A stretch of 7,313 nt of DNA, taken from positions 1 through 7,313 of the forward strand of contig JASFQI010000250.1 of assembly GCA_050115555.1 (NCBI GenBank), given 5' to 3'. Below the pieces are notes generated by a model. It saw nothing but the letters and a program-made list of their open reading frames with translations. It had not been told where the DNA came from and made no database searches. Below, piece after piece: positions 6,077 through 7,313 of the stretch (position 1 is the first letter of the stretch; every line of letters begins with the position of its first letter). The translations under genes were made by a program, and so were the position numbers. This DNA is from JASFQI01 sp050115555. Its GTDB lineage: Bacteria; Desulfobacterota; DSM-4660; Desulfatiglandales; HGW-15.

Positions 6077-6865
6077 GTGCTCATCGACTGGTTTACCGTA
6101 GCCGCCCAGATCGTCAACTTCCTGATCCTTGTCTTCCTGCTGAAGCACTTCCTCTACGACCGGATCCTGAAGGCCATGGATCGGCGCGAGGAACGGATCC
6201 AAAACCGCCTGGAAGAGGCGCAGAGCAAGAAGCAGGAGGCGGAGCAGGAGGCGGAAACCCATCGCCGGGAGCGCAGCGACCTGGAGGCGAAGCGCAGCGA
6301 CATGCTCGCCGAGGCCGCGAAGGAGGCGGAAAAGGAGCGAAAGCGCCTGGTGCAGGAGGCGCGGGATCAGGTGGCGTCCCTGCGGCAGAAATGGCAGACC
6401 TCGCTGGACCGGGAAAAGGCATCCTTCACGCGGGAGCTTCGCCTCCGGGCGGGCCGGGAGGTGTATGCGGTCTGCCGCAAGGCGCTCCGGGACCTGGCCG
6501 ACGCCGATGTGGAGATTCGGATGGTGCAGGTCCTGCTCCAGCACCTCACCGGCCTGGAGGAGGACGAGCGAAGCGCCATGGCACGGGCGGCCCTGGCGGC
6601 CGGGAACCGGGTGGCCGTCCGGAGCGGCTTTGACCTGCCCTCGGGTCTGGAGCAGGAGCTGACCCGCGGGATCCAAGAACACCTGGGTGGAGACATCGAG
6701 GTGGCCTATGAGACCGATTCGGACCAGGGACCGGGGATTGAGCTTCGCATGAACGGACGAAAATTGTCCTGGGGCTTCGAGAACTACCTGGACGAGCTTG
6801 AGGCCCGCGCCCTGGACGCACTGGAGCATGAACCCGGCAGGGAGGAAAAGGAGGCGGCGGCATGA
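6077..6865 (+). CDS. atpF: N-type ATPase b subunit, long form with delta-like C-terminal region
   Basis: Encodes 262 residues from a GTG start, about 100 longer than a standard b subunit (about 156-170). Residues 4-22 form the single membrane helix (WFTVAAQIVNFLILVFL). Residues about 34-125 are a highly charged, Glu/Lys/Arg-rich helix expected to be the peripheral-stalk coiled coil. From about 145 to 245 the composition changes to mixed alpha/beta, and GNRVAVRSGFDLP plus GPGIELRMNGRKLSWGFENYLDEL (split here as two stretches, 177-189 and 218-241) resemble the C-terminal part of delta/OSCP subunits. No separate delta gene stands between it and atpA, so this subunit probably does both jobs, anchoring the stator to the head, as in other N-type ATPases. 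The delta relation is my reading and not a computed match. It overlaps atpA by four bases (ATGA). Confidence 0.92.
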   Translation: MLIDWFTVAAQIVNFLILVFLLKHFLYDRILKAMDRREERIQNRLEEAQSKKQEAEQEAETHRRERSDLEAKRSDMLAEAAKEAEKERKRLVQEARDQVASLRQKWQTSLDREKASFTRELRLRAGREVYAVCRKALRDLADADVEIRMVQVLLQHLTGLEEDERSAMARAALAAGNRVAVRSGFDLPSGLEQELTRGIQEHLGGDIEVAYETDSDQGPGIELRMNGRKLSWGFENYLDELEARALDALEHEPGREEKEAAA

Positions 6866-7313
6866 GCCAGGGACCCCACGCCCTCCAGGGCCTGTTGAAC
6901 GAGCTCTTCGGGGCCCTGGACCAAGCCCTTCAAATCCACGATGCGAAGCCCAGGAGCCGGGAGGTGGGAACCGTCACTTATGTGGGGCCCGGGGTGGTCC
7001 GGGTCACCGGGTTGCGAGGTGTTCGATCCCGGGAGCTCATCCGGTTCCCCGGGAACCGCCTGGGCATGGCCTTTAACGTGGACGAGCGCGAGACCGGAGT
7101 CGTGCTTCTGGACGAGAGCGGCGAAATCGAGGCGGGCAGCGAGGCTCAAAAGACGGAGCGTGTGCCGGAGATCCCCGTGGGGGAGGACCTCCTGGGCCGC
7201 GTGGTGGATGCCCAGGGCCGGCCCCAGGACGGACGGGGCCCTGTTCGAGCGGATCAAACCCGTCCTGTGGAACGGCCCGCCCCGGCCATCATGGACCGAC
7301 TTCCCGTGACCGT
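6862..7313 (+). CDS. atpA: N-type ATPase alpha subunit, N-terminal part (cut by window end)
   Basis: The frame is open from ATG at 6862 to the window edge, 150 codons plus two bases of an expected 500 or so. It shows the order of an alpha subunit N-terminus: a short helix (ALQGLLNELFGALDQAL), then the beta-barrel with REVGTVTYVGPGVVRVTGL, IRFPGNRLGMAFNVDERETGVVLL and IPVGEDLLGRVVDAQGRPQDG, ending in VERPAPAIMDRLPVT. This last stretch comes just before the nucleotide-binding domain, so Walker A lies outside the window. Alpha subunits alternate with beta in the head and bind nucleotide without catalysis. AAGGAGG (6848-6854), seven bases before the ATG, and the ATGA overlap with atpF support the start. 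In this operon type the gamma gene, atpG, is expected next. Confidence 0.94.
   Translation, partial: MSQGPHALQGLLNELFGALDQALQIHDAKPRSREVGTVTYVGPGVVRVTGLRGVRSRELIRFPGNRLGMAFNVDERETGVVLLDESGEIEAGSEAQKTERVPEIPVGEDLLGRVVDAQGRPQDGRGPVRADQTRPVERPAPAIMDRLPVT

Overview
The window looks like chromosomal DNA from a GC-rich, anaerobe-type bacterium. A Desulfobacterota-like (deltaproteobacterial) host is my best guess, but it rests only on general impression: ferredoxin-type 2-oxoacid oxidoreductase genes beside an N-type ATPase operon, high GC and strong GGAGG ribosome sites. No taxonomic marker is present.

Left part, minus strand (1-1721): a two-gene 2-oxoacid:acceptor oxidoreductase operon. The fused gamma-alpha subunit (korA-like) is complete. 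The thiamine-diphosphate beta subunit (korB-like) starts inside the korA stop region and runs off the left edge after about 14 codons.

Middle (1722-2485): a divergent spacer with a candidate promoter for the kor genes, then a decayed lytic transglycosylase (SLT-domain) gene on the plus strand. It carries two in-frame TGA codons and two frameshifts, and its last remnant runs in frame into atpD.

Right part, plus strand (2486-7313): eight genes in the order atpD-C-Q-R-B-E-F-A, the diagnostic gene order of the N-type (N-ATPase) subclass of F-type rotary ATPases (atpDCQRBEFAG). The beta subunit comes first. There are two small membrane proteins, AtpQ and AtpR, and no separate delta gene; instead the b subunit is unusually long with a delta-like C-terminal part. 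The alpha gene is cut by the right edge, and gamma (atpG) should follow outside. Most genes overlap by 1 to 8 bases or abut, so they are probably co-transcribed and translationally coupled. The exception is a purine-rich 134-base spacer between atpQ and atpR.

Biologically, the kor enzyme would pass electrons from 2-oxoacid oxidation to ferredoxin. The N-ATPase would be an extra ion-pumping or ATP-making rotary enzyme, usually found beside a standard F-ATPase elsewhere in the genome. The N-ATPase is an already described system. The less ordinary items are the SLT pseudogene, the purine-rich spacer and the paired charged residues in the ion path (c E30/E63, a R167/K177).
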